The notes under the pieces: generated by a model | Seen by the model: only the letters and a program-made list of their open reading frames with translations | The model's database searches: none | Told to the model about the DNA's origin: nothing | In this document: positions 24,173-31,791 of the stretch, piece by piece | How positions within the stretch are numbered: the first letter of the stretch is position 1 | Layout: every line of letters begins with the position of its first letter | Made by a program: the position numbers and the translations under genes | NCBI RefSeq assembly: GCF_014836405.1 | Contig: NZ_JACSQU010000002.1 | Coordinates: 186,001-250,000, forward strand | From: Brevundimonas guildfordensis | GTDB lineage: Bacteria; Pseudomonadota; Alphaproteobacteria; Caulobacterales; Caulobacteraceae | Direction of reading: 5' to 3' | DNA: 64,000 nt

Positions 24173-24763
24173 CTAGATGCGTTCGCTGATCTTGATGGCG
24201 GCCTTGCAGCCGACCTTGATGACGCTGCTGAGCAGGCGATAGGCGGGCGCTTCGCGGCTGCCGTGCTCGATGGCGTGGTCGTGGTGGGCCAGTTCCTCTT
24301 CGCGGAACTTGGTCAGCTCGGCGGCCAGTTCAGGGTCGCGCTCACGGATCTCCTCGATCTGGTCGGCGTAGTGTTTCTCGATGACGCTCTCGACCGCCTC
24401 GGTGCAGGCGTGGGCAGCCTTCTCCGAAATCAGGGCGGTGCCGGCGCCCAGCGCCGTGGCCGCCAGCTTCCATAGCGGGATCATGGCCGTCGGGCGCACC
24501 CGGTTCTCGGTCAGCAGGGTCTCGAAGCGGGCCAGATGGACGGCCTCGTGCCCCTCCATCTCGGTCAGGTCGGCGGCGATGGCGTCCTTACCCTTGCGGC
24601 CCTCCAGCACGGCGCGCTGGGCGCGGTAGATGTGGACGGCGGCGAACTCGCCCGCATGATCGACGCGCAGGATCTCAGCCAGCCGCGCCCTGTCCTGCCC
24701 GACGCCGGGACGCGGCAACGGGATGCGGCGAGCGGCGGCGAGGTCTTCAGCGGATTGGGTCAT
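24173..24763 (-). CDS. coq7: Demethoxyubiquinone hydroxylase Coq7
   Basis: This 196-residue di-iron monooxygenase hydroxylates the ubiquinone ring. Motifs ILRVDHAGEFAAVHIYRAQ (Glu near residue 38), EMEGHEAVHLARFE (the EXXH site) and FREEELAHHDHAIEHG provide the carboxylate and His ligands of the diiron centre. The length is normal for the alphaproteobacterial enzyme. It lies 12 bases downstream of a DsbB-like gene on the same strand, so the two may be co-transcribed. Confidence 0.95.
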   Translation of the reverse strand: MTQSAEDLAAARRIPLPRPGVGQDRARLAEILRVDHAGEFAAVHIYRAQRAVLEGRKGKDAIAADLTEMEGHEAVHLARFETLLTENRVRPTAMIPLWKLAATALGAGTALISEKAAHACTEAVESVIEKHYADQIEEIRERDPELAAELTKFREEELAHHDHAIEHGSREAPAYRLLSSVIKVGCKAAIKISERI

Positions 24764-24775
24764 GACGCCCCTTCT

Positions 24776-25315
24776 TTAGCTCTTGGGCGCGCGCGCGTCC
24801 TTGGGACGTTTCGCCGCCAGCAGGCTGATGATAGCCAGCGCCAGGGAGATGACAAAGTTCCAGCCCGCCATCGACAGGCCGGCGAAGCTCCACGGCACAT
24901 CGCCGCAAGAGACGAAGGTCGTGCTGCCGCCCGTGCCGTCGATCAGCGCCGTCAGCGCCGACAGGTCGATGGAGGTCGAGGGCGCGGCCATGCAGGTGGC
25001 GGGCAGGCTCCACCATTTCAGCTCGCCCCCGGCGTGATAGCCCGCCGTGACCGCTCCCGTCAGGAAGACGACGGCCAGGAGGAAGGAGGCGATGCGCGGC
25101 GTGCCCCGGCTGGCCCGGCTGAACAGGGCCCAGAAGGTGGCGGCCCCGGCGATGGCGACGGCGGCCCAATAGACTTCGCGCTGTTTCAGGCACAGGCTGC
25201 ACGGCGGCAGTCCGCCGAACCGCTCGAACGCATGGGCGGCTCCCAGCATGGCCAGGGCGGCGGCCAGGGCGAAGGCCGTCCACCAGCGGGTCAGCAATTT
25301 GTAGATCGCGCTCAT
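24776..25315 (-). CDS. dsbB: Disulfide bond formation protein B (DsbB-like)
   Basis: This 179-residue integral membrane protein has four predicted helices. A periplasmic redox pair PCSLC lies near residue 39 after the first helix, and a second loop contains TCMAAP...VSCGDVPW, giving the second pair. DsbB reoxidises DsbA and passes electrons to ubiquinone. Its neighbour coq7 makes ubiquinone, a functional link that may explain the pairing. The frame starts at 25315, 11 bases from the end of the minus-strand ATG region of the upstream gene, and has a clear ATG. Confidence 0.92.
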   Translation of the reverse strand: MSAIYKLLTRWWTAFALAAALAMLGAAHAFERFGGLPPCSLCLKQREVYWAAVAIAGAATFWALFSRASRGTPRIASFLLAVVFLTGAVTAGYHAGGELKWWSLPATCMAAPSTSIDLSALTALIDGTGGSTTFVSCGDVPWSFAGLSMAGWNFVISLALAIISLLAAKRPKDARAPKS

Positions 25316-25370
25316 GTGCGCCTCGCAGCAACCGGGCGCCTCTCATAAACCGAGCCGGGAGCGGCGTCGA

Positions 25371-25952
25371 TCAGTGTCCGATAAGCTTGACCATAAAGAA
25401 GGCGCCGACCAGCAGCACCAGAAACAGGACGGTGAACAGGGCCAGCCGCTTTTCGACGATCGCCAGCATCGGCGGCCCCCAGCGCTTCAGCACGAAGGCG
25501 ACCAGGAAGAAGCGGGCGCCGCGCGTCAGCACGCACAGGGCGATGAACAGCGCCAGATTGAACTGGAAAATGCCCGAGGCGATGGTGATCAGCTTGAAGG
25601 GGATGGGCGTCAGCCCCTTGATCAGGATGACCCAGGCGCCGTGCTGCTGGAACAGGGCCTTGGACGCCTCGAACGTGTCGGCCTTGCCCAGCCAGGCCAG
25701 CATCTGCAGGCCGACCGGCTCAAGGAAATAGCCGATGGCGTAACCCAGAATCCCGCCCAGCACCGAGGCGATGGTGCAGACCATTGCGTAGAAATAGGCG
25801 CGCTCGGGCTTGGCCAGCACCATCGGCGCCAGCATCACGTCCGGCGGAATCGGGAAGAAGGAGCTCTCGGCGAAGGAGACGACGGCCAGCGAGCGGGTGG
25901 CGTGACGATGGCGGGCCAGGGAGAAGACCCAGTCGTAGAGCTTGCGCAGCAT
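25371..25952 (-). CDS. YqaA-like SNARE-associated (DedA-type) membrane protein
   Basis: This 193-residue membrane protein has VSFAESSFFPIPPDVMLAPMVLAKP near the N-terminus and a conserved GLTPIPFKLITIASGIFQFNLALF segment, both signatures of the YqaA/VTT (DedA) group. These proteins are thought to act as lipid scramblases or flippases. The conserved Glu and Pro residues fit. It is the first gene of a minus-strand cluster with dsbB and coq7 (gap 55 bases to dsbB), so a shared promoter upstream of 25952 is likely. Confidence 0.85.
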   Translation of the reverse strand: MLRKLYDWVFSLARHRHATRSLAVVSFAESSFFPIPPDVMLAPMVLAKPERAYFYAMVCTIASVLGGILGYAIGYFLEPVGLQMLAWLGKADTFEASKALFQQHGAWVILIKGLTPIPFKLITIASGIFQFNLALFIALCVLTRGARFFLVAFVLKRWGPPMLAIVEKRLALFTVLFLVLLVGAFFMVKLIGH

Positions 25953-26174
25953 TCAGGCGTCCTGATCGAGGCCCCCGCCTCTCGTCCCCGCCCGATAGCA
26001 GGCCGCGCCAGCGGGGGCGAGAGGCGAAGCACGGCTGCGACACCGCAACGTGTGCCGTTTCAACCCACAGCCGCCTTGCGCCCCATGCCGCCGCGCCAGT
26101 AGGTTCCGCCCCAATCAGCGGCCGCGCCATGACGGCGCCGGCCGCGCCAAACCATAAGAGAGAGGAGACGCGTC

Positions 26175-27260
26175 ATGCAGGACGCCGCCAAACTCGACCA
26201 GGAAAACCCCCTCGGCGTCGACGGCTTCGAGTTCGTCGAATTCACCGGCCCCGAGCCCGAGGCGATGATTTCGCGTCTGGAACTGATGGGCTTCACCCCC
26301 ACCCATGTGAACCCGGCCAATGACGTGGTGCGCCTGAAGCAGGGCGACATCACCATGCTGGTCCACCGCACCCCGGCCGGACAGGCGGCGGACTTCGCCA
26401 AGGACCACGGCCCGTCGGCCAACGGCATGGCCTTCCGCGTCGCCAACGCCAAGGCGGCCTATGAAGGCGCGCTGGCGCGCGGCGCCCGCGCCGCCGAGGG
26501 CGTGCACGGCGGGGCGCTGGCCAACGATTACCCCTATGTGCTGCAGGGCATCGGCGGCAGCCTGCTCTACGTCATCGACCAATATGGCGAGGCCGGCTCC
26601 CTCTATGACGCCTGGGACGAGATCGAGGGCTGGGAAGAGGCCGAGCGCAAGAACTCGGTGGGCCTGGAGATCCTGGACCACCTGACCCACAACGTGCGTC
26701 GCGGCGAGATGCGCACCTGGTCGGGCTTCTACAACTCGGTGTTCAACTTCGAGGAGCAGAAGTATTTCGACATCAAGGGCAAGGCGACCGGCCTGTTCTC
26801 CCAGGCCATGATCGCGCCCGACCGCGCCATCCGCATCCCGCTGAACGAGAGCCAGGACGAGAATTCCCAGATCGAGGAATTCATCCGTCGCTACAACGGC
26901 GAGGGCATCCAGCACATCGCCCTGACGACGGCGAACATCTTCGAGACGGTCGAGGCCATGCGCGCGCGCGGCGTCGATTTCCAGGACACCATCGAGACCT
27001 ATTTCGAGCTGATCGACAAACGCCTGCCGGGTCACGGCGAGGACGTGGAGCGGATGCGCAAGAACCGCATCCTGATCGACGGTTCGGACGAGGAAGGCCT
27101 GCTGTTGCAGATCTTCACCCAGGACACCTTCGGGCCGATCTTCTTCGAGATCATCCAGCGCAAGGGCAATGAAGGCTTCGGCAACGGCAACTTCCAGGCC
27201 CTGTTCGATTCGATCGAGCTGGACCAGATCCGTCGCGGCGTCATCAAGGTCGACGCCTGA
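26175..27260 (+). CDS. hppD: 4-hydroxyphenylpyruvate dioxygenase
   Basis: This 361-residue Fe(II) dioxygenase converts 4-hydroxyphenylpyruvate to homogentisate in tyrosine catabolism. The protein is built from two vicinal-oxygen-chelate halves. Metal ligands are seen in LDHLTHNV (His near 171) and GIQHIALTT (His near 250), with the third, a Glu, in the C-terminal [13 protein letters not shown] fumarylacetoacetase-family gene lies 2.3 kb downstream and homogentisate dioxygenase is at 58167-59462. The divergent gap 25953-26174 presumably holds its promoter, but I see no confident -35/-10. Confidence 0.97.
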   Translation: MQDAAKLDQENPLGVDGFEFVEFTGPEPEAMISRLELMGFTPTHVNPANDVVRLKQGDITMLVHRTPAGQAADFAKDHGPSANGMAFRVANAKAAYEGALARGARAAEGVHGGALANDYPYVLQGIGGSLLYVIDQYGEAGSLYDAWDEIEGWEEAERKNSVGLEILDHLTHNVRRGEMRTWSGFYNSVFNFEEQKYFDIKGKATGLFSQAMIAPDRAIRIPLNESQDENSQIEEFIRRYNGEGIQHIALTTANIFETVEAMRARGVDFQDTIETYFELIDKRLPGHGEDVERMRKNRILIDGSDEEGLLLQIFTQDTFGPIFFEIIQRKGNEGFGNGNFQALFDSIELDQIRRGVIKVDA

Positions 27261-27446
27261 ATGCGCTTCCGGCCGCCGCACTGGCTGCCCTGGCTCGGCC
27301 CGCTTCTGGCGGCCGGGGCCGGGGCGCTCGCGGGCGAATACTGGCTGGGGGGCGGGTTCTGGATGGTCCTGATCGCCGCCCTCGTCTGCGGCTTCGCCCC
27401 CATTCTGGCCCACCGCCTGTGGCGGCGCCTGCACCATAGACGCTGA
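27261..27446 (+). CDS. Small membrane protein downstream of hppD
   Basis: This 61-residue protein, unknown to me, has two hydrophobic stretches ([21 protein letters not shown] and [23 protein letters not shown]) and a basic end. Its ATG follows the hppD stop with no gap (TGAATG), so it would be coupled to hppD translation. The family B repeat begins right after its stop. The short length and lack of a known family keep confidence moderate. Confidence 0.5.
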   Translation: MRFRPPHWLPWLGPLLAAGAGALAGEYWLGGGFWMVLIAALVCGFAPILAHRLWRRLHHRR

Positions 27447-27460
27447 AGCTGCTGGACTCC

Positions 27461-27590
27461 TTTTCCTCCCCATTCCATGGGGAGGGGGACCGCGCAGCGG
27501 TGGAGGGGCTCTGCGAGGGCAGCACCAAGCAGCCCCTCCGTCTCGTCCGCTACGCGTCCGATCCACCTCCTCATGCAACGGGGAGGAGAA
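27461..27590. repeat. Dispersed inverted-repeat element, family B, copy 1
   Basis: The element starts TTTTCCTCCCCATTCCATGG and ends GGGGAGGAGAA. Near the centre it has GTGGAGGGGCT on the left and AGCCCCTCC on the right. It is about 130 bases of complementary ends with an arm-and-loop layout. Copies 2 (38385-38512) and 3 (50998-51132) share the sequence, copy 2 in the opposite orientation. This copy separates the hppD unit from the isoaspartyl peptidase gene. Confidence 0.85.
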
Positions 27591-27608
27591 ATAAATGGGG
27601 AGCCTGAA

Positions 27609-28694
27609 ATGAAGTCCATCGCCTTCGCCGCTGCTGCGGCCGCCGCCGTCCTGGCCGCGCCTGCCCTCGCTCAGGAGGCGCCGACCTGGTCGCTGGCCAT
27701 CCACGGCGGCGCGGGCGTGATCGAGCGTGCGCAGCTGAGCCCCGAGCGCGACGCGGCCTATCGCGCCGGCCTGCAGGCGGCGCTGGACGCCGGCTCGGCC
27801 GTGCTGGCGCGCGGCGGCTCCTCGCTGGACGCGGTTCAGGCCGCCGTCGAGGTGATGGAGGACAATCCCCTGTTCAACGCCGGGCGCGGCGCCGTCTTCA
27901 CCTCGGCGGGCAAGAACGAACTGGACGCCGCCGTCATGGACGGGACCGACCTGAACGCGGGCGCCGTCGCGGGCCTGACCCGCACCCGCCACCCCATCGC
28001 CGCCGCCCGCGCGGTGATGGAGAAGTCGCCCCACGTCATGCTGATCGGCGAAGGCGCCGAAACCTTCGCCCGCTCGGCCGGTCTGGAAGAGGTCGGGCCC
28101 GGCTTCTTCTTCACCGAAAGCCGCTGGCAGGCCCTGCTGAAGGCCCTGCGCGACGCGGGCCAGCCGCTGCCGCCCCGCCCGGAAGGCGCTCCGGCCGAAC
28201 CGGCCCGCCTGGGTCCGGCCGCGCCCCTGGCTTTCAACCTGCATGAAGCCCCGCTGGATGAGCGCAAGTTCGGCACCGTCGGCGCCGTGGCGTTGGACAG
28301 CCAGGGCCGCCTGGCCGCCGCCACCTCCACCGGCGGCATGACGGCCAAGCGCTGGGGCCGGGTGGGCGACGTGCCGATCATCGGCGCGGGGACCTACGCC
28401 TCCAACGCCGACGGCTGCGCCGTTTCGGCGACGGGCTCGGGCGAATACTTCATCCGCGCCACCGTGGCCCGCGACATCTGCGCCCGCACCGCGACCGGCG
28501 CCGGCGTGCAACAGGCGGCCGACGCCGAGATCGCCGAGGTCGGCTCGATCGGCGGCGATGGCGGCGTCATCGTCATGGGCAAGGACGGCGTCCACGCCTT
28601 CTCGATGAACACCTCGGGCATGTATCGCGGCGCGGTGTCCTCGACCTCGCCCGCGCGCGTCGCCATCTACGGCGACGAAGAAGCCGCGCGTTGA
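27609..28694 (+). CDS. iaaA: Secreted isoaspartyl peptidase / L-asparaginase (Ntn hydrolase)
   Basis: This 361-residue protein has a signal peptide ([22 protein letters not shown]) and then a plant-type asparaginase domain starting [16 protein letters not shown]. The autocleavage site is the Gly-Thr in [11 protein letters not shown] (Thr near residue 222), which becomes the N-terminal nucleophile of the beta subunit. [26 protein letters not shown] completes the active site. It hydrolyses asparagine and isoaspartyl dipeptides in the periplasm. The ATG at 27609 is chosen because the upstream extension lies within the family B repeat. Confidence 0.95.
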   Translation: MKSIAFAAAAAAAVLAAPALAQEAPTWSLAIHGGAGVIERAQLSPERDAAYRAGLQAALDAGSAVLARGGSSLDAVQAAVEVMEDNPLFNAGRGAVFTSAGKNELDAAVMDGTDLNAGAVAGLTRTRHPIAAARAVMEKSPHVMLIGEGAETFARSAGLEEVGPGFFFTESRWQALLKALRDAGQPLPPRPEGAPAEPARLGPAAPLAFNLHEAPLDERKFGTVGAVALDSQGRLAAATSTGGMTAKRWGRVGDVPIIGAGTYASNADGCAVSATGSGEYFIRATVARDICARTATGAGVQQAADAEIAEVGSIGGDGGVIVMGKDGVHAFSMNTSGMYRGAVSSTSPARVAIYGDEEAAR

Positions 28695-28699
28695 AGGCC

Positions 28700-29176
28700 A
28701 TGAAGCCGGGCAGGGGCGATCATTCGGGCGTCGTCGTGCCGCCGCCCGCGATCTATTTCGCCTTCCTGTTTGGCGGCTGGGGGCTGGGCCAGTGGCTGGG
28801 CGAGCCGTCGCTCGGCCTGGCGACCGAGCTCCGGCGCGGCCTCGCCCTGGTGCTGATCCTGGGCGGCCTGCTGCTGGACGGGGCGGCGGCGGGCTATTTC
28901 CGCCGCCTCGGCACCCCGCCCGAGCCGTGGAAGCCGACGACGGTTCTGGCCACCGGCGGCCTCTACCGCTTTAGCCGCAACCCCATCTATCTGGGGTTCG
29001 CCATCACCTATCTGGGGCTGGCGATCGCGATGGACAGCCCCATCGCCGTGGGTCTGCTGATCCCCTGCCTGATCGTGGTCGACCGCTTCGTCATCGCCCG
29101 CGAGGAGCGTTACCTGTCCGCCCGTTTCGGCCCCGAGTACGAGGCCTATCGTCAGAAGGTCCGTCGATGGCTGTAA
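28700..29176 (+). CDS. Isoprenylcysteine carboxyl methyltransferase family membrane protein
   Basis: This protein of about 158 residues has four to five membrane helices and the ICMT/PEMT-type C-terminal signature LATGGLYRFSRNPIYLGFAITYLGLA followed by EERYLSARFGPEYEAYRQKVRRWL. Such enzymes methylate a carboxyl or amine group using SAM, and the bacterial substrates are mostly unknown. The ATG at 28700 is preferred to the TTG at 28691 that overlaps the asparaginase stop. The next gene starts ten bases before its stop. Confidence 0.85.
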   Translation: MKPGRGDHSGVVVPPPAIYFAFLFGGWGLGQWLGEPSLGLATELRRGLALVLILGGLLLDGAAAGYFRRLGTPPEPWKPTTVLATGGLYRFSRNPIYLGFAITYLGLAIAMDSPIAVGLLIPCLIVVDRFVIAREERYLSARFGPEYEAYRQKVRRWL

Positions 29177-29466
29177 GCCCTGAAACGCCAGAGCCCCACG
29201 CCGACGAACTGTCGGAAATGGCGCTCGAAGAACTGGACGCCGCCTGCGCCCTGCGCTGGGTCGAGATGAAGGCGATCACCCCCTGGGGCGACACCTATGA
29301 GGGCATGGCCCCGTCGGGCCGCGAGGTGGAGGTCGAGCGTCGCTATCTGTGGGCGCATGACCCCGTCGGCGCCATCATCATCGAGGTCGAGGTGCGTGAC
29401 CCGGCCAAACGCACCGGGGCCGAGGCCCGCGCTGTCATCAGCCCGCCGGGCGTCGAGACCGCCTGA
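29167..29466 (+). CDS. Hypothetical small protein overlapping the ICMT-like gene
   Basis: This 99-residue soluble protein is unknown to me. The acidic N-terminal half (ETPEPHADELSEMALEELDAA) precedes a short alpha/beta part with KAITPWGDTYEGMAPSGREVEVERRYLWAHDPVGAIIIEVEV. The last part looks like a small beta-sheet domain. It starts ten bases before the end of the methyltransferase gene in another frame, so it is probably co-translated. No domain family is confidently recognised. Confidence 0.65.
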   Translation: MAVSPETPEPHADELSEMALEELDAACALRWVEMKAITPWGDTYEGMAPSGREVEVERRYLWAHDPVGAIIIEVEVRDPAKRTGAEARAVISPPGVETA

Positions 29467-29526
29467 GGCGCCTGCGCCCCCTCGCGGATACTTCCCTCCG
29501 GCCCTGCTTCGGATTAGCTTCATCTC

Positions 29527-30534
29527 ATGAAACTCGCCTCGCTCAAGCACGGCCGTGACGGCCGCCTCGTCGTCGTCTCCAACGACCTGAACTGGTTCAC
29601 GGACGCCTTCCTGATCGCGCCGACGCTGCAGGCGGCGCTGGACGACTGGGAGCGGTGCGAGCCGCTGCTGCGCGCCCTGGCCGAAAGCCTGGAGCACGAA
29701 GGCGTGCCGCGCGGCCGCTTCCGCGAGCATGAGGCCGCCGCCCCCCTGCCGCGCGCCTATCAGTGGGCCGACGGCTCGGCCTATGTGAACCACGTCGAGC
29801 TGGTGCGCAAAGCGCGCGGCGCCGAGATGCCGCAGAGCTTCTGGACCGACCCGCTTATGTATCAGGGCGGCTCGGATGGCTTCCTGTCGCCGCGCGACGC
29901 CATCCCGCTGAAGGACGAGGCCTGGGGCTGCGACCTGGAGGCCGAGATCGTGGTCGTCACCGGCGACGTCGCCCTCGGCGCCAGCCGCGACGAGGCCCTG
30001 ACCTCGATCCGCCTGGTCGGCCTGGTCAACGACGTCAGCTTGCGCAACCTGATCCCCGGCGAACTGGCCAAGGGCTTCGGCTTCGTCCAGTCCAAGCCGG
30101 CCAGCGCCCTGTCGCCGGTCTTCGTCACCCCGGACGCGCTGGGCGATCGCTGGAAGGACGGCAGGCTGTCGGGCGCTCTGCTGGTTCAGGTCAACGGCCA
30201 GGACTTCGGCCGCGCCGACGCCGGGGTCGACATGACCTTCGACTTCGGAACCCTGATCGCCCACCTGGCCAAGACCCGCGCTTTGGGCGCCGGAACGGTC
30301 ATCGGCTCGGGCACGGTGTCGAACAAGGACGCCGACGGCGGCCCCGGCAAGCCGGTGTCCGAAGGCGGTCTGGGCTACAGCTGCATCGCGGAGATCCGCA
30401 CCGTGGAGACGATCCAGACCGGCGCGGCCAAAACCCCCTTCCTCAAGCATGGCGACACCGTCCGCATCGAAATGCTGGACGACAAGCACCGCACCGTGTT
30501 CGGCGCCATCGAGCAGACGGTCGAAGCCGTCTGA
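29527..30534 (+). CDS. Fumarylacetoacetate hydrolase family protein
   Basis: This 335-residue protein has a short N-terminal FAH domain (starting MKLASLKHGRDGRLVVVS) and a C-terminal FAA_hydrolase domain with DLEAEIVVVTGDV (acidic metal ligands), FGFVQSKPASALSPVFV and GTVIGSGTVSNKD. These enzymes cleave C-C bonds in acyl-pyruvate-type substrates and need Mg2+. Proximity to hppD and the presence of hmgA in the same window support the final step of tyrosine breakdown, giving fumarate and acetoacetate. A role in another aromatic pathway is possible. Confidence 0.9.
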   Translation: MKLASLKHGRDGRLVVVSNDLNWFTDAFLIAPTLQAALDDWERCEPLLRALAESLEHEGVPRGRFREHEAAAPLPRAYQWADGSAYVNHVELVRKARGAEMPQSFWTDPLMYQGGSDGFLSPRDAIPLKDEAWGCDLEAEIVVVTGDVALGASRDEALTSIRLVGLVNDVSLRNLIPGELAKGFGFVQSKPASALSPVFVTPDALGDRWKDGRLSGALLVQVNGQDFGRADAGVDMTFDFGTLIAHLAKTRALGAGTVIGSGTVSNKDADGGPGKPVSEGGLGYSCIAEIRTVETIQTGAAKTPFLKHGDTVRIEMLDDKHRTVFGAIEQTVEAV

Positions 30535-30610
30535 GCGAACGCTGGTACAGTTGAGCTTGCGGTGAGCTGAGGACCGGCTACCCTCGTCGGCCATGGAGCG
30601 GAGAGGGACG

Positions 30611-31465
30611 ATGCAGAAGGCGCTGGTTCGGGGCTTGACGGCTGCGGTCATGAGCATGGCCGCAGCAACGACGACGGCTGCTCAGGACGCCGAAGACTGG
30701 GACCTGCTGGTCCGCCCCGAAGAACAGCTGACAGTCGCCTACACGCAGTTCGACAACGGGCTGCTGCTGGCCGCGCGGTGCCAGCGCGGCGTCTATCAAG
30801 TCATGGTCGGGGGACTGCCGGCGGCGCCAGCGGCCAAGGATCTGCATAAATCCAACCGGGTTCTGATCATCGGCATCGGCGACAAGGATGCGGCTGAACA
30901 ACGCTTCATGCTGGGCGCTGATCCCAGCGTCGCCTTCTCGGAACTGCCGGCGCCCTTGGCGCGTCAGATGCGCGAAGGCGGGACGATGACGATCACTGTG
31001 CCCGGCGGCGCGGAAGACGGACGTAACCTGCGCTATCTGGTGGAACTCCCTGCCTCCAACAGTGCGATTGATCAGTCTTTGGCAGGGTGCGACCGGCCTC
31101 TTGTCGATCCGCGCGATCAGCAGTTGGACGATCTGGAAGACGACGGCCTGCCCATTAACCTGGTCTGGAAGCAGGTTCCCCGGCCCGAGTATCCGCAGGG
31201 CCGGACCTATACGGCGGGTTTCGCGGTCGTCACCTGTCTCAGCCAGGCCGACGGCCGGCTCGAGGATTGCGTGGTCGAGACCGAATTTCCGGTCAACGGC
31301 GGTTTCGGCACGGCCGCCATGCGCGGCACCCGCAAGGGGCGGCTGGAAAATCGCGGAGGCGGCGACGGGCCCGTTCCGTCGCGCCTGATCGTCTATCGGG
31401 TCACTTACAGCATGACCGATCCTGAGTTCTCGACGGGCAGCCGCATTCGCCGCAACGACGAATGA
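30611..31465 (+). CDS. Secreted protein with TonB C-terminal-like domain
   Basis: This protein is about 284 residues long. The signal peptide (MQKALVRGLTAAVMSMAAATTTAAQ, cleaved near residue 25) is followed by a beta-rich domain of about 130 residues. The C-terminal region has the pattern RPEYPQGRTYTAGFAVVTCLSQADGRLEDCVVETEFPVNGGFGTAAMRGTRKGRL, which resembles the TonB C-terminal fold (energy-transducing TonB family) as found in many Caulobacterales secreted proteins. It lacks a membrane anchor, Pro-rich spacer and ExbB/D neighbours, so it is unlikely to energise a receptor. The ATG at 30611 is favoured over 30593 because it places the leader at the N-terminus. Confidence 0.75.
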   Translation: MQKALVRGLTAAVMSMAAATTTAAQDAEDWDLLVRPEEQLTVAYTQFDNGLLLAARCQRGVYQVMVGGLPAAPAAKDLHKSNRVLIIGIGDKDAAEQRFMLGADPSVAFSELPAPLARQMREGGTMTITVPGGAEDGRNLRYLVELPASNSAIDQSLAGCDRPLVDPRDQQLDDLEDDGLPINLVWKQVPRPEYPQGRTYTAGFAVVTCLSQADGRLEDCVVETEFPVNGGFGTAAMRGTRKGRLENRGGGDGPVPSRLIVYRVTYSMTDPEFSTGSRIRRNDE

Positions 31466-31487
31466 TGCAGCGCGGTGCGATCTTCGA

Positions 31488-31515
31488 TTGACGGAGGCTT
31501 CGCCGTCGCTAGATT
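31488..31515 (+). promoter_or_regulatory. Candidate promoter of tRNA-Leu
   Basis: TTGACG (31488-31493) and TAGATT (31510-31515) are separated by 16 bases, resembling an alphaproteobacterial sigma-70-type promoter. The tRNA 5' end at 31538 lies 22 bases after the -10, leaving a short leader. The call is by pattern only. Confidence 0.5.
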
Positions 31516-31537
31516 GCGCCGCCTTGAGCCAGGCCGT

Positions 31538-31622
31538 GCCGGTGTGGTGGAATTGGTAGACGCGCCGGACTCAAAATCCGGTTCCGCAAGGAGTGTCGGT
31601 TCGAGTCCGACCACCGGCACCA
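31538..31622 (+). tRNA. tRNA-Leu (anticodon CAA)
   Basis: Acceptor stem GCCGGTG pairs with CACCGGC, and the 3' ACCA is encoded. The anticodon stem-loop CCGGA-CTCAAAA-TCCGG places CAA at positions 34-36. A long variable arm (TTCCGCAAGGAGT) and T-arm GTCGGTTCGAGTCCGAC are typical of leucine tRNA. It reads UUG codons. The antisense frame over it gives the well-known artefactual GLEPTLLAEPDFESGASTNS peptide, so no protein is called there. Confidence 0.97.
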
Positions 31623-31757
31623 CCTCGTCCTCTCGCCAGCGATGATCGGCGACGACGCGAGGCTTAAATCCTCATTTCTGAGCTAAACTCTGCGGTCCGA
31701 CCCGCACCTGCCGCCTGACGAATTGTTGCAGCGCGGAAAACTTCGCCTGTGCGGGGT

Positions 31758-31774
31758 TGCGTCAGCCTGACGCA
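31758..31774. promoter_or_regulatory. Perfect 8-bp-arm palindrome just before the efflux gene start
   Basis: TGCGTCAG-C-CTGACGCA is a perfect inverted repeat with a one-base centre. It ends 17 bases before the ATG of the Bcr/CflA-type efflux gene. The symmetry, the length (half-sites 8 bases) and the position in the leader fit an operator for a dimeric repressor that controls the pump. The cognate regulator is not encoded next to it. Confidence 0.55.
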
Positions 31775-31791
31775 GGCCGCATCTGGACCCG

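Noticed and set aside
26115..28595. An 826-residue minus-strand open frame
   Set aside because: It is antisense to hppD and the isoaspartyl peptidase, both of which match known families. The frame has no recognisable domain.
31405..31623. Minus-strand frame with GLEPTLLAEPDFESGASTNS
   Set aside because: It is the well-known spurious translation opposite a tRNA-Leu gene. The region is tRNA, not coding.
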